Below, piece by piece: positions 1 to 6,727 of a stretch of DNA of 13,852 nt. The notes under the pieces were generated by a model, which was given only the letters and a program-made list of their open reading frames with translations, was not told the origin of the DNA and did not search any database. Each line of letters opens with the position of its first letter. The stretch's first letter is position 1. The translations under genes and the position numbers were made by a program. The stretch lies in NCBI RefSeq assembly GCF_938018035.1, contig NZ_CALIJF010000057.1, positions 1 through 13,852 on the forward strand, in the 5' to 3' direction. This stretch comes from an uncultured Campylobacter sp. Lineage in GTDB: Bacteria > Campylobacterota > Campylobacteria > Campylobacterales > Campylobacteraceae.

Positions 1-148
1 CTTTGCCTCTTGCGATTTTTAGCACCTCCATTACATCGTCAAATCTCCAAGCTATAGCATAAATTCCGTACTCCTCCCTTAGGCGTATACCGCGCTCTAG
101 CAGATCCTGCGGTACGATATTTACGTAATCCTCATCTATAAATGACAT
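1..148 (-). CDS. Unrecognised protein, 5' end only (runs off the window)
   Basis: An open frame starts with ATG at 148-146 on the minus strand and is still open at the window edge, giving 49 codons. The peptide begins MSFIDEDYVNIVPQDLLERG and continues through an aromatic-rich stretch (YGIYAIAWRF) that reads like folded soluble protein. There is no signal peptide or membrane segment in the visible part. A good ribosome site, AAGGAG, lies about 6 nt before the ATG (reading AAAAGGAGCGAATT on the minus strand). The gene is downstream of ssrA in the same direction, about 235 bp away. I do not recognise the family from this fragment, so no function is assigned. That it is a real gene is fairly secure from the start signals and composition. 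Confidence 0.7.
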   Translation of the reverse strand, partial: MSFIDEDYVNIVPQDLLERGIRLREEYGIYAIAWRFDDVMEVLKIARGK

Positions 149-265
149 AATTCGCTCCTTTTAAGTATAATATTATTGCCATTGCCATTTTTCTATATCG
201 TCTTTTTTTACAAAAACCCATAATGCAAAAAAAGCCCCTAATAAAACCCCTATTTTTCAGAAGTA

Positions 266-271
266 ATTATA
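266..271 (-). promoter_or_regulatory. Candidate -10 box for the partial gene at the left edge
   Basis: The minus strand reads TATAAT here, a perfect sigma-70 -10 hexamer, in a T-rich context (TTTGTTTGTAG precedes it). Campylobacter sigma-70 promoters depend on the -10 and T-rich upstream DNA and usually lack a clear -35, which fits. It would give a leader of about 110 nt before the ATG at 148. A second, less likely box (TATACT, 169-164) would leave almost no leader and cut off the ribosome site. The rest of 149-383 is AT-rich, with A/T runs and a doubled GAAGTGA near 342-360. I see no gene in it and no clear hairpin terminator for ssrA. Confidence 0.35.
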
Positions 272-383
272 CTACAAACAAAAATAAAAGGAGAGAAAAA
301 TAATCGAAATATAAGATAAGCATCTATATACGGGAATTGAAGAGAAGTGAAAAGAAGTGATTTGAACTTAAAAATAGCTTAAT

Positions 384-745
384 TGGTGGAGGTGTGCGGG
401 ATTGAACCGCAGTCCGAAAACAAACGACCAAAGCCTCTACATGTTTAGCAAAAGTGAAGTTCTCGCGCAGGCTCGCTCACTTTCCAAAACGACCCGCCGG
501 CGCAAAGACTAGAGTTTCACCCTACGGCTCGTCACGCCGCAGAGCTACGCTATCACAGATTACCCGCCGCCGCGCTTAGATAGTATCGGCGCAGAGCAGG
601 GCTCGACTGGACTTACGCAGCTTTAGCGTAAGCAGGAGCAAATTTAACGTTGTTTGCGTTTAAATTTAGTTTGGATTTTATACGCTGTATCCAAAGCGAC
701 ATGCCGCCTTGACCCATCCGTTCCCGTCGAAGCCAAGTCACCCCC
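384..745 (-). ncRNA. ssrA: tmRNA (transfer-messenger RNA)
   Basis: This is the one-piece tmRNA that, with SmpB, rescues stalled ribosomes and tags the unfinished peptide for degradation. The 5' end reads GGGGGTGACTTGGCTTCGAC on the minus strand, and the 3' end is a T-arm with perfect stem TGCGG/CCGCA around loop TTCAATC, followed by ACACCTCC and an encoded ACCA. The two ends pair as a 7-bp acceptor stem (GGGGGTG with CACCTCC, one G-U). The internal reading frame encodes ANNVKFAPAYAKAA then TAA, with GCA as resume codon. The length of about 362 nt is normal for the family. The conserved 5' segment with GACGGGAACGGATGGGTCAAG is intact. Ends are set by the acceptor pairing; CCA is part of the gene, as expected for RNase P/tRNA-style processing. 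Confidence 0.97.
613..657 (-). other. ssrA: tmRNA tag-peptide reading frame (ANNVKFAPAYAKAA)
   Basis: Fifteen codons inside tmRNA, from the GCA resume codon at 657-655 to TAA at 615-613. The encoded tag ANNVKFAPAYAKAA ends in Ala-Ala, the usual degradation signal for ClpXP-type proteases. It matches, from memory, the Campylobacter jejuni tag, and this is one of the best taxonomic markers in the window. Confidence 0.93.
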
Positions 746-761
746 GAAAGAATGCGCGCGC

Positions 762-790
762 ATTTTACTTTAAAATTTTATAAATGTCAA
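762..790 (-). promoter_or_regulatory. Strong sigma-70 promoter for ssrA
   Basis: On the minus strand a perfect -35 TTGACA (790-785) is separated by exactly 17 bp from a -10 TAAAAT (767-762). Transcription should begin near 755, leaving a leader of about 10 nt to be removed by RNase P. The DNA directly after the -10 is GCGCGCGC, a G+C-rich discriminator typical of stable-RNA promoters under stringent (ppGpp) control. A perfect 14-bp palindrome AATGCGCGCGCATT (751-764) covers this discriminator and the end of the -10. A canonical -35 is uncommon in Campylobacter and suits a gene that must be highly expressed. Confidence 0.75.
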
Positions 791-800
791 ATTCGGCTTA

Positions 801-809
801 TGCTAGAAT
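801..809 (+). promoter_or_regulatory. Extended -10 promoter for panB
   Basis: The sequence TGCTAGAAT gives an extended -10 (TGn followed by TAGAAT at 804-809), about 35 bp before the panB ATG. No convincing -35 is seen, as usual in Campylobacter. The promoter lies back to back with the ssrA promoter (their boxes are only about 14 bp apart), so the two could interfere or share a regulator. The same TGC-plus-hexamer form appears before ruvB and napA. Confidence 0.5.
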
Positions 810-843
810 TGCGTTCAAATTTTAACCAAATCAAGGAGCCAAA

Positions 844-1641
844 ATGTCAAAAATCACGCTTTCTAAATTATATGAGATGAAAAAATCCGGCGAAAAGATC
901 GTGATGATCACTGCCTACGACGCGCTTTTTGCTAAAATTTTCGACGACGAGGTCGATATGATACTTGTAGGCGACAGCCTAAATATGAGCTTCGGCGGGC
1001 ACTCCGAGACCCTGGGCGCGAGCGTAGAGCAGATGATCTATCACGCGCGCGCTGTAAGACGGGGGCTCAAGCGAGCGTATATGGTCGTGGATATGCCGTT
1101 TTGCTCGTGCGCGACGCCAGAGCTCGCGCTACAAAACTGCGCCAAAGTCTATGAGAGCACCGGCTGTGACGCCGTTAAGATCGAAGGTGGCGCGCATATG
1201 GCAGATACCGTGGCACTACTTAATCGAAACGGTATCGCCGTGATGAGCCACATCGGGCTTAAGCCGCAGTTTTCGCGCTTTATGGGCGGCTACAAGGTAA
1301 GCGGGCGCGGTGAGGAGGGTGCGCGCGAGGTCTTAAGCGACGCCAGAGCGCTTGCCGAGGCGGGTACGGTGCTGCTGCTTGTCGAGGGGACGATCTGCTC
1401 AGTCGCAAATCAAGTGGCACTCGGCACCGACGTGCCCGTCATCGGCATCGGCGCGGGTGCGGGCGTGGATGGACAGGTGCTTGTGTGGAGCGATATGTGT
1501 GGATTTTTCACGGAGTTTCGGCCGAAATTCGTTAAGCGCTATTTAGACGGCGCCGAGCTGGTAAAAGGCGCGGTGCGCGAATACGCGCACGAAGTCAAAG
1601 ACGAAAGCTTCCCGAGTGAGGAGTTTGAATATAAGCAATAA
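844..1641 (+). CDS. panB: 3-methyl-2-oxobutanoate hydroxymethyltransferase
   Basis: PanB transfers a hydroxymethyl group from methylene-tetrahydrofolate to 2-oxoisovalerate to make ketopantoate, the first committed step to pantothenate and CoA, in the cytosol. The 265-residue protein has the usual length and a full TIM-barrel signature: VGDS (Asp44/Ser45) and Asp83 in VVDMPF for metal and substrate, Lys112-x-Glu114 in VKIEGG, the segment IAVMSHIGLKPQ, and the catalytic Glu181 in LLLVEG. The loop VPVIGIGAGAGVDGQVLV is also typical. The start is ATG with AAGGAG 5 nt upstream. panC and panD do not follow; the next gene downstream is an unrecognised protein and then ruvB. A panB-ruvB neighbourhood recalls Helicobacter pylori rather than the panBCD cluster of C. 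jejuni (from memory). The gene appears monocistronic. Confidence 0.96.
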   Translation: MSKITLSKLYEMKKSGEKIVMITAYDALFAKIFDDEVDMILVGDSLNMSFGGHSETLGASVEQMIYHARAVRRGLKRAYMVVDMPFCSCATPELALQNCAKVYESTGCDAVKIEGGAHMADTVALLNRNGIAVMSHIGLKPQFSRFMGGYKVSGRGEEGAREVLSDARALAEAGTVLLLVEGTICSVANQVALGTDVPVIGIGAGAGVDGQVLVWSDMCGFFTEFRPKFVKRYLDGAELVKGAVREYAHEVKDESFPSEEFEYKQ

Positions 1642-2070
1642 CGAGATTTTGGGCTAAATTTTAAAATTTACGCGCCGAAATTCAAGCGATAAAGTCCCGC
1701 TTGCCTTAAAACAATGCTTCGTTTTCGCGCGTCGCAGACTATGCAAACAGCTCGCCAGCTTGCGAAGCTTGAAATTTATTCGGCGCGAGCGATTGCGAGC
1801 GCTTTAGCTAGTGCGAGAGATCGCAGGCACTTTGGGCGGATACTCTGCGCGGTATATTTTATACGGGGCGCCGTGCGAGAGTTTGCGCGCTTCTGCATGC
1901 GGGCGCTATTTCTGTTGCCGACTGCAATTCGCGAGCGCTTTTCATGAACGCTCTCGCACCCCGCAGCTCTAAAATACGCTACGAGCGCTAAATTTTACGC
2001 ACGTAGCCGTAGAGCTCAAACATAAACCAGCCGTCATGCCTAAACGGCTTATAAAATTTAAGGAGAAAAT
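1642..2070. other. 429-bp spacer with no convincing gene
   Basis: This stretch is G+C-rich in its middle and full of short GCGAGCG-like words. A 6-bp stem CAAGCG (1683-1688)/CGCTTG (1698-1703) follows panB and could weakly terminate it, but no T-run follows. A second 6-bp stem AGCCGT (2029-2034)/ACGGCT (2044-2049) stands just before the ribosome site of the next gene. The only sizeable open frame (1714-1947) has no ribosome site and an arginine/alanine-rich product of the kind produced by chance in GCG-rich DNA. I see nothing else in it. Confidence 0.5.
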
Positions 2071-2748
2071 TTGGCTAAAGCTTTAAAAACCTTCATAGCC
2101 GCAGTTCTGGGTTTGCTCTTTTGTGTAAAGGTACTGCCGATTTTGGCGGTATTTTTTGCGTTTAATTCTTTCTTTGATAAAGATGATATGGAGCTGGATA
2201 AAGCCCCGTTAATGCAAAACTACGAGCAAAATCGCGAGAAATTCCTAGACCTGTTAGCTTTTGCAGGTCGCAACTTCCCTAAAAATTTGCGCGTTACGAT
2301 CCAGAGCACCTACGGCGATGAGTATATTTGGATCGATTTGGACGGCAATAAGACGAAATTTTATTCAAATTCCATTTTCGGGGGTAATGCGCCGGGTATC
2401 GGCGAGGGGTTAAAGCTCATCGGTTGGGAGAAAAAGACGTTTGCAGAGCTAAAATCAAAGCTCGCGGCGATAAACACCAGAACCATCGTGCTAAATAGAA
2501 GCGGCGACAGCAGTGCGCCTTGGGCAGAGATCACCTACCGATACGTGGAGCACTTCACCGATAGCTATCAGTTTTATGCTCCGGATAGCCCGAAACTCGC
2601 CGAGCTATATGCCAAGGGCTGCTCGAAAAAATTTCAAAGCGACGGCGTAGTGTTTTTATTCGAAAACACAATGTCTGGCTCATATAGAGCGTTCTGTAGT
2701 GGCGACGACGATAATAAGAACTTTTTGATCGAAAAGCACGATTTGTAG
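2071..2748 (+). CDS. Unrecognised protein with N-terminal membrane anchor
   Basis: A 225-residue protein of unknown function. It starts at TTG (2071), chosen because AAGGAG lies 5 nt upstream (2060-2065) and the next in-frame ATG would remove the whole membrane segment. Residues about 8-33 form one long hydrophobic helix (TFIAAVLGLLFCVKVLPILA), with lysines before it and acidic residues after it, so the rest (about 34-225) probably lies in the periplasm, held by an uncleaved anchor. The body is mixed polar and aromatic (for example DEYIWIDLDG and SYQFYAPDSPKLAELYAKG), with two cysteines (CSKKF, FCSGDDD) that could form a disulphide. I see no catalytic motif. It is isolated by long spacers on both sides. 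Base use and residue composition look like genuine coding sequence. Function not inferred. Confidence 0.8.
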   Translation: MAKALKTFIAAVLGLLFCVKVLPILAVFFAFNSFFDKDDMELDKAPLMQNYEQNREKFLDLLAFAGRNFPKNLRVTIQSTYGDEYIWIDLDGNKTKFYSNSIFGGNAPGIGEGLKLIGWEKKTFAELKSKLAAINTRTIVLNRSGDSSAPWAEITYRYVEHFTDSYQFYAPDSPKLAELYAKGCSKKFQSDGVVFLFENTMSGSYRAFCSGDDDNKNFLIEKHDL

Positions 2749-2767
2749 AACTAGGCTCGCGCAAGAA

Positions 2768-2830
2768 AAATTTGGCGCCTTAATTTGGGGCGCGATTGAT
2801 AAGGCGTCGCGAGATTGCGCGGCCAAATTT
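2768..2830 (+). repeat. Nested inverted repeats after the unrecognised gene (possible terminator)
   Basis: Two perfect stems share one centre: outer AAATTTGG (2768-2775) with CCAAATTT (2823-2830), and inner CGCCTTA (2776-2782) with TAAGGCG (2800-2806). The arms are contiguous on the left and separated by 16 nt on the right. The structure begins 20 nt after the stop codon of the upstream gene, where a terminator would be expected, but no T-run follows, so its role is uncertain. Confidence 0.4.
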
Positions 2831-2900
2831 AACCGTACGTTTGACGCTAAATTCCATCGCGCAAACAAAATTTAATCGTGCGGTTTGTCGTTAAATTTTG
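2825..2900. repeat. Two diverged copies of an AAATTT-armed stem-loop, 43 bp apart
   Basis: Copy 2 (2866-2900) is a perfect 10-bp inverted repeat, CAAAATTTAA and TTAAATTTTG, around a 15-nt loop TCGTGCGGTTTGTCG. Copy 1 (2825-2853) aligns with it after a 43-bp shift: both read AAATTTAAyCGTrCG, then TTTGwCGyTAAATT. Copy 1 has a decayed right arm. The pair looks like a local duplication of a palindromic unit. Confidence 0.55.
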
Positions 2901-2905
2901 CCGCG

Positions 2906-2929
2906 GGAGCGAACTTAGGAGCGAACTTA
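2906..2929. repeat. Tandem 12-bp repeat (2 copies)
   Basis: GGAGCGAACTTA is present twice in exact tandem (2906-2917 and 2918-2929), directly after the paired stem-loops. Such a short tandem may vary in copy number by slippage. No function is evident. Confidence 0.7.
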
Positions 2930-3073
2930 ATTGCACGTCCGCCGCTAAATAGTCGCGTAAGCTCTCGCTAAGCTCGACGTAAAATTTTAAGCCCAAGGCT
3001 TTCTGCTCCGAGTTCTGTGCGACTGCGAGATACAAACCCCGCGCGAAATTTTACCTAGCCACGCAAGCGCGTA

Positions 3074-3110
3074 AAGCAGAATTCTGCATAAAATTCTACG
3101 CAGAATTTCT
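3074..3110. repeat. GCAGAATTC palindrome cluster, similar to part of napL
   Basis: A perfect 12-bp palindrome GCAGAATTCTGC (3076-3087) is followed by AAAATTCTAC and CGCAGAATTTC. Read on the minus strand, 3099-3074 matches the plus strand of the low-complexity part of napL at 8308-8333 in 23 of 26 positions by eye. Both places are built of GAATTY words, so a common low-complexity bias is the alternative explanation. Confidence 0.45.
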
Positions 3111-3380
3111 TGCAAAATTTTAACTGACTATACGAGATGGAATTCTGGCTAGCTGCATACCGCGAAGCTTGAAGCGCAGATTTTAACCCTCGCTGCCGCA
3201 AAAACAAAATCCGCATTAAAATTCTATGAGGTAAAATTTCGCAGTCTTTCGCGACGGGTGCTTTGCTTTTTAGCCCCAGTCCTAAGCGCGTACGGCAAAA
3301 TTCAGCGCGGCAAATTTTATTCCGCCCGCAAAGATCCGTCCCTTTAAAATTGTCAAAATTTAGCCATTTTTCGCTACACT

Positions 3381-3389
3381 TGCTAAAAT
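3381..3389 (+). promoter_or_regulatory. Extended -10 promoter for ruvB
   Basis: TGCTAAAAT provides TGn plus TAAAAT (3384-3389), 24 bp before the ruvB ATG. The start of transcription would fall near 3396, giving a leader of about 18 nt that includes the weak ribosome site AGAGAG. The same architecture precedes panB and napA. No -35 is evident. Confidence 0.5.
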
Positions 3390-3413
3390 TTTAAAAACGA
3401 TTAAAGAGAGATT

Positions 3414-4430
3414 ATGGACAGAATTGTAGAGATCGAAAAGATGCAGCTCGATGAGAGCGTGGAGAGCTCGCTGCGCCCGTCGAGCTTCGAGGATTACGTG
3501 GGGCAGGAGAAGATCAAATCAAACCTCGCTATCGCGATCGCCGCGGCGAAAAAGCGCGCCGACGTGCTCGATCACGTGCTTTTTTACGGGCCGCCGGGGC
3601 TCGGCAAAACCACGCTGGCGCATATCATCGCCGCTCAGATGGGCGCCGCTATCAAGGTCACCGCCGCGCCGATGATCGAAAAGGCGGGCGATCTGGCGGC
3701 GATTTTGACGAACCTACAAAGCGGCGACGTGCTTTTCATCGACGAGATCCACCGCCTAAGCCCCGCGATCGAGGAGGTGCTGTATTCGGCGATGGAGGAC
3801 TTCCGCCTCGACATCATCATCGGCTCGGGTCCCGCCGCGCAAACCATCAAGATCGACATTCCGCACTTTACGCTCATCGGCGCCACGACGCGCGCGGGCA
3901 TGATCTCCGCGCCGCTGCGGGATCGCTTCGGCATGCAGTTTCGCTTGCAGTTTTACACGCACGCCGAGCTTGCGCGGATAGTGCAGATCGCTTCTGTTAA
4001 ACTCGGGAAGGAGAGCGCGGCAGACGCCAGCGCCGAGATCGCGCGCCGCTCTCGCGGCACTCCACGTATTGCGCTAAGGCTACTGCGCCGCATACGCGAT
4101 TTTGCCGAGGTGCGCGACGAGGGCGCTATCTCGCACGATCGCGCGCGCGAAGGGCTCGAGGCGCTGGGCGTGGACGAGCAGGGCTTTGACGAGATGGATA
4201 TAAAATATTTGGAAATTTTATTTGACGCCAAGCGCCGCGCCTTGGGGCTTAGCACGATCGCGGCGGCGCTTAGCGAGGATGAGGGCACGATCGAGGACGT
4301 CATCGAGCCCTATCTGCTCGCCAACGGCTACATCGAAAAGACCGCCAAAGGCCGCATCGCAACCGATAAGGCGCGCGAGGCGCTCGGTCGCGTGCTAAAG
4401 ACTGCGGAGAGAAATCTGTTTGAGGAGTGA
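3414..4430 (+). CDS. ruvB: Holliday junction branch-migration ATPase RuvB
   Basis: RuvB is the hexameric AAA+ motor that, loaded by RuvA, drives branch migration of Holliday junctions during recombination and repair in the cytosol. The 338-residue protein is full length. Order of parts: N-terminal LRPSSFEDYVGQ, Walker A GPPGLGKTT (59-67), Walker B LFIDEIH (107-113), sensor 1 GATTRAG (156-162), the LRDRFG arginine motif (168-173), sensor 2 region RGTPRIALRLLRR, and the C-terminal winged helix with GLSTIAAALSEDEGTIEDVIEPYLL cut here to its key words: GLSTIAAAL, then TIEDVIEPYL. The start is ATG (3414), with AGAGAG just upstream, a weaker ribosome site than its neighbours have. ruvA and ruvC are not in the window. 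The next gene downstream is the AI-2E-family permease, the same pair I recall in C. jejuni. Confidence 0.97.
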   Translation: MDRIVEIEKMQLDESVESSLRPSSFEDYVGQEKIKSNLAIAIAAAKKRADVLDHVLFYGPPGLGKTTLAHIIAAQMGAAIKVTAAPMIEKAGDLAAILTNLQSGDVLFIDEIHRLSPAIEEVLYSAMEDFRLDIIIGSGPAAQTIKIDIPHFTLIGATTRAGMISAPLRDRFGMQFRLQFYTHAELARIVQIASVKLGKESAADASAEIARRSRGTPRIALRLLRRIRDFAEVRDEGAISHDRAREGLEALGVDEQGFDEMDIKYLEILFDAKRRALGLSTIAAALSEDEGTIEDVIEPYLLANGYIEKTAKGRIATDKAREALGRVLKTAERNLFEE

Positions 4431-4771
4431 TCTGCGGGTTTAAAATTTAATCGGGCTCGGCGGGTACCTAAAATATTATTTCTATCGGCTGCTTTCCCTT
4501 TAGTTTAAATTTAGACGGGCTTTGCGGCTGCCTAGTAATGTGTATGCCGCGCGTCGCCCGAGAGGGTTGTTTGCTCGGCGAGTGCTTGGACGTACGCTTT
4601 GTCGCTAGCCTGCTACCTTTAGTCTTTTAAATTTTATCCAATAAACATACCCGCTGCCGCATGCTGTATGTGCGAGAACGCCGCTCGTAAATTTTATGAA
4701 ATTTCAAAATTTAATCTAAATCTGATAAAAAAATTTATAAAATATGTCATCAAATTTCAAAAGGATAAAAT
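4431..4771. other. 341-bp spacer between ruvB and the permease
   Basis: No gene is seen. The left part is mixed in composition, with a 5-bp stem CCGAG/CTCGG near 4558-4580. The right 100 bp is very AT-rich, with five AAATTT words, and holds the promoter and ribosome site of the permease gene. ATTTCAAAA occurs twice (near 4700 and 4754). No clear T-tailed terminator follows ruvB. Confidence 0.45.
4736..4741 (+). promoter_or_regulatory. Candidate -10 box for the permease gene
   Basis: TATAAA within TTTATAAAATATG, 30 bp before the TTG start and preceded by an A/T-rich tract. The expected start of transcription, near 4749, would leave a leader of about 23 nt containing AAGGA. The assignment rests on the hexamer and position only. 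Confidence 0.35.
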
Positions 4772-6310
4772 TTGCCGACGCCAAAAGACAACGCCGCAAG
4801 CCGCAATGAAAACCTGGCTGAAAAGATAGCTCAAAATAACGCTGAGAATAACGCTAAAGGCGAGGCTCAAAATTTCACTGAAAATCAGACTGTAAATAAC
4901 GCCGAGATTAAAATCAAAGCTGCCGCCGAAAGCGAAGCGGTCATCAAAAACAAAGCCGAAGCCGCTGCCGAAAATCAAAGCGAAAGTATAGCCGAAACGG
5001 GCAAAGCCGCCGGAGCAAATACCGGCGCCGATAAAGCAGGCGCAGCTACGCTAGACGCCGCGGAAGGCAGGACTAAAACTGCCGCCGAAAATCAAAGCAA
5101 AAAACGGGTCGAAACCGACAGAGTCTCATCTGCTGGTGCTTCCGCGCTTAGCGACGCTGCCGAAGCCAACGAAACCTTCTCGGCTAATGCTTCCGCGTTA
5201 GGCGACGCCGTCGCTTCCGGAGCCGCTGCGGGCATGAAAGCAGGCCTTGCCAAGGCTAGCGGGCGCGCGAAAACGAACAAGATATTTTTTATCGGCGCAA
5301 CCTTGCTGATGTTTTGCTGCGTGATCTATCTGTTCTCGCCGTTTTTGATGGTGATCGCAATCGGCGTGCTGATGGCGGTGGCGACCTCGGGCCTGCACGC
5401 TAAAGTAACGAAGCTGTGCCGCGGCAGGCGCACGCTAGCCTCGGTGCTTAGCCTGTTTTTGCTCTGCGCGCTTTTTTTCGTGCCTTTCATCTATGCAGTG
5501 ATCGAGATCGCCAAAAACGCCGCGAGCTTCGATATGGCGCGCCTAAACGATGCACTTAGCTATGTTCAGAGCCTAAACATCAAGCTGCCCGGGCCTTTTG
5601 AAAAATTTGATACGCAGTTTCGCTCGTTTTTGGCAAACCTAGACGTCGCGGGTCTGGCGAAGCAGATCATCTCCTACCTCTCGGTCGTCGGGAAATCCAG
5701 CGCAAAATTTATCGTCGATATGGTGCTTATCATCGTGTTTTGCTTTTTTGCATACCTCTACGGCGAAAGCTTCAAGCGCTTTTTCAAAAAAATTCTACCC
5801 GTCGAGCCCGCGCAGATCGATTATATCTTTTCCGAGACGGCAAATACGATGAGCGTCGTGTTTTACTCGACCATCTTCAACGCCGTATTGCAGGGCTTTT
5901 TGTTTTCGATCATCGCGGGGATCTTCGGCTTTGACGCGCTGCTGATGGGGGTGCTTTTCGCCTTCTGCTCGCTCATCCCCGCAGTCGGCGGCGCGCTCAT
6001 CTATGTACCCACCGCGCTATACGTGCTAGCGGGGGGCAGTACCTCGGGCGCGATCGTGATAATGGCGTATTGCGTGATACTGATCTCGACGCTCGCGGAC
6101 AGCTTCGTAAAGCCGCTCGTGATAAAATTTATCAACTCGCGCCTGGTCGAAAACCCCGCAAATATCAACGAGATGCTGATCTTCTTCTCGATGCTTTCGG
6201 GCATCAGCACGTTTGGGTTCTGGGGCGTGATCTTGGGGCCCGCGATTTTAACGCTATTTATCGCGGTGCTAAATTTATACGATTATCTAAAAAAGATAGA
6301 ATTCGAGTAG
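4772..6310 (+). CDS. AI-2E-family permease with long low-complexity N-terminus
   Basis: A polytopic inner-membrane protein of the AI-2E/PerM family, whose members are mostly uncharacterised exporters or exchangers; the neighbour of ruvB in C. jejuni has been called AmaA (from memory). Residues about 171-512 are the family domain: paired N-terminal helices (171-205), a helix near 222-246, a soluble segment, a helix near 314-335, then the conserved C-terminal block with IPAVGGALIYVP and SGISTFGFWGVILGP. Residues 1-170 are unlike the family: Ala/Glu/Asn/Lys-rich, without hydrophobic segments, with internal repeats (AAENQS twice; ASALSDA and ASALGDA). The TTG start (4772) has AAGGA 6 nt upstream. 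An internal ATG at 5234 (Met155), with GGAG 11 nt before it, would give a 358-residue protein of family-typical length. The frame is open throughout the extension, so I kept the long form. The substrate is unknown. Confidence 0.88.
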   Translation: MPTPKDNAASRNENLAEKIAQNNAENNAKGEAQNFTENQTVNNAEIKIKAAAESEAVIKNKAEAAAENQSESIAETGKAAGANTGADKAGAATLDAAEGRTKTAAENQSKKRVETDRVSSAGASALSDAAEANETFSANASALGDAVASGAAAGMKAGLAKASGRAKTNKIFFIGATLLMFCCVIYLFSPFLMVIAIGVLMAVATSGLHAKVTKLCRGRRTLASVLSLFLLCALFFVPFIYAVIEIAKNAASFDMARLNDALSYVQSLNIKLPGPFEKFDTQFRSFLANLDVAGLAKQIISYLSVVGKSSAKFIVDMVLIIVFCFFAYLYGESFKRFFKKILPVEPAQIDYIFSETANTMSVVFYSTIFNAVLQGFLFSIIAGIFGFDALLMGVLFAFCSLIPAVGGALIYVPTALYVLAGGSTSGAIVIMAYCVILISTLADSFVKPLVIKFINSRLVENPANINEMLIFFSMLSGISTFGFWGVILGPAILTLFIAVLNLYDYLKKIEFE

Positions 6311-6315
6311 GGCTT

Positions 6316-6333
6316 GCGCCGCTTAGCGCTTTT
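6316..6333 (+). terminator. Weak terminator candidate after the permease gene
   Basis: A short G+C stem GCGC (6316-6319)/GCGC (6326-6329) with a 6-nt loop is followed by TTTT (6330-6333), starting 6 nt after the stop codon. The position is right, but a 4-bp stem is poor for intrinsic termination. Confidence 0.3.
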
Positions 6334-6376
6334 AAATTTATGAAAATGTCGCCCGTAAAGCGCAATGCCCAGCACG

Positions 6377-6435
6377 CCCTTGCGGCTCTTGCGCCCTTGC
6401 GCCTTTGCGCAGGTTTAAAGGCTTTAAATTTAAAG
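6377..6435. repeat. CTTGCGC tandem repeats and AAATTT palindrome
   Basis: Four adjoining degenerate units, CCCTTGCGG, CTCTTGCGC, CCTTGCGC and CTTTGCGC, fill 6377-6410. Eleven bases later is the perfect palindrome CTTTAAATTTAAAG (6422-6435). Function unknown; slippage-prone. Confidence 0.5.
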
Positions 6436-6727
6436 GCGAATTTTAATTTCGGCGCACCGCTAACTCTCTTTGAGTGCCCGCAGTATAAATTTTAAAATTT
6501 AGCTTCGGCGCGGAATTTCTACGCCTAGGAATTTTAAAATTTATGCTCTTGTTTTGAAATTTAAAAAATTCTTATCTGCGCCGTAATGTCCGTGCGCCTA
6601 ACAAAGGACTACGATACTAGAGAGCAATACGCGCGCTAAATTTAGCGTGTTTGACGGCGGCTGAGCTCGCTCGATGTTTTTTACGGGCATCTCAAGCCTG
6701 CGCGCAGAAGTAGTTTCTGCTGGCGGT

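Larger units (their letters stand above)
2749..3413. other. 665-bp spacer rich in inverted and direct repeats, no convincing gene
   Basis: No frame here has both a ribosome site and a protein-like product; a minus-strand TTG frame (3035-2847) overlaps the repeats and is judged accidental. The spacer holds several structures listed separately: a long-armed hairpin (2768-2830), two copies of an AAATTT-flanked stem-loop (2825-2900), a tandem 12-mer (2906-2929), a short hairpin AAGCC-CAA-GGCTT (2989-3001) and GCAGAATTC-type palindromes (3074-3110). AAATTT or AAAATTTT recurs through it every few dozen bases. The ruvB promoter is at the right end. Confidence 0.5.

Noticed and set aside
150..383. 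Search for an intrinsic terminator of ssrA
   Set aside because: T-runs are present on the minus strand, but none follows a G+C stem; A/G repeats near 342-360 are direct, not inverted.
1714..1947. 77-codon plus-strand frame after panB
   Set aside because: No ribosome site, and an Arg/Ala-rich product expected by chance in GCG-rich DNA; no domain-like pattern.
2847..3035. 62-codon minus-strand frame with TTG start in the ruvB upstream spacer
   Set aside because: No good ribosome site, and the frame runs through the stem-loop duplication and the tandem 12-mer, so its openness is probably accidental.
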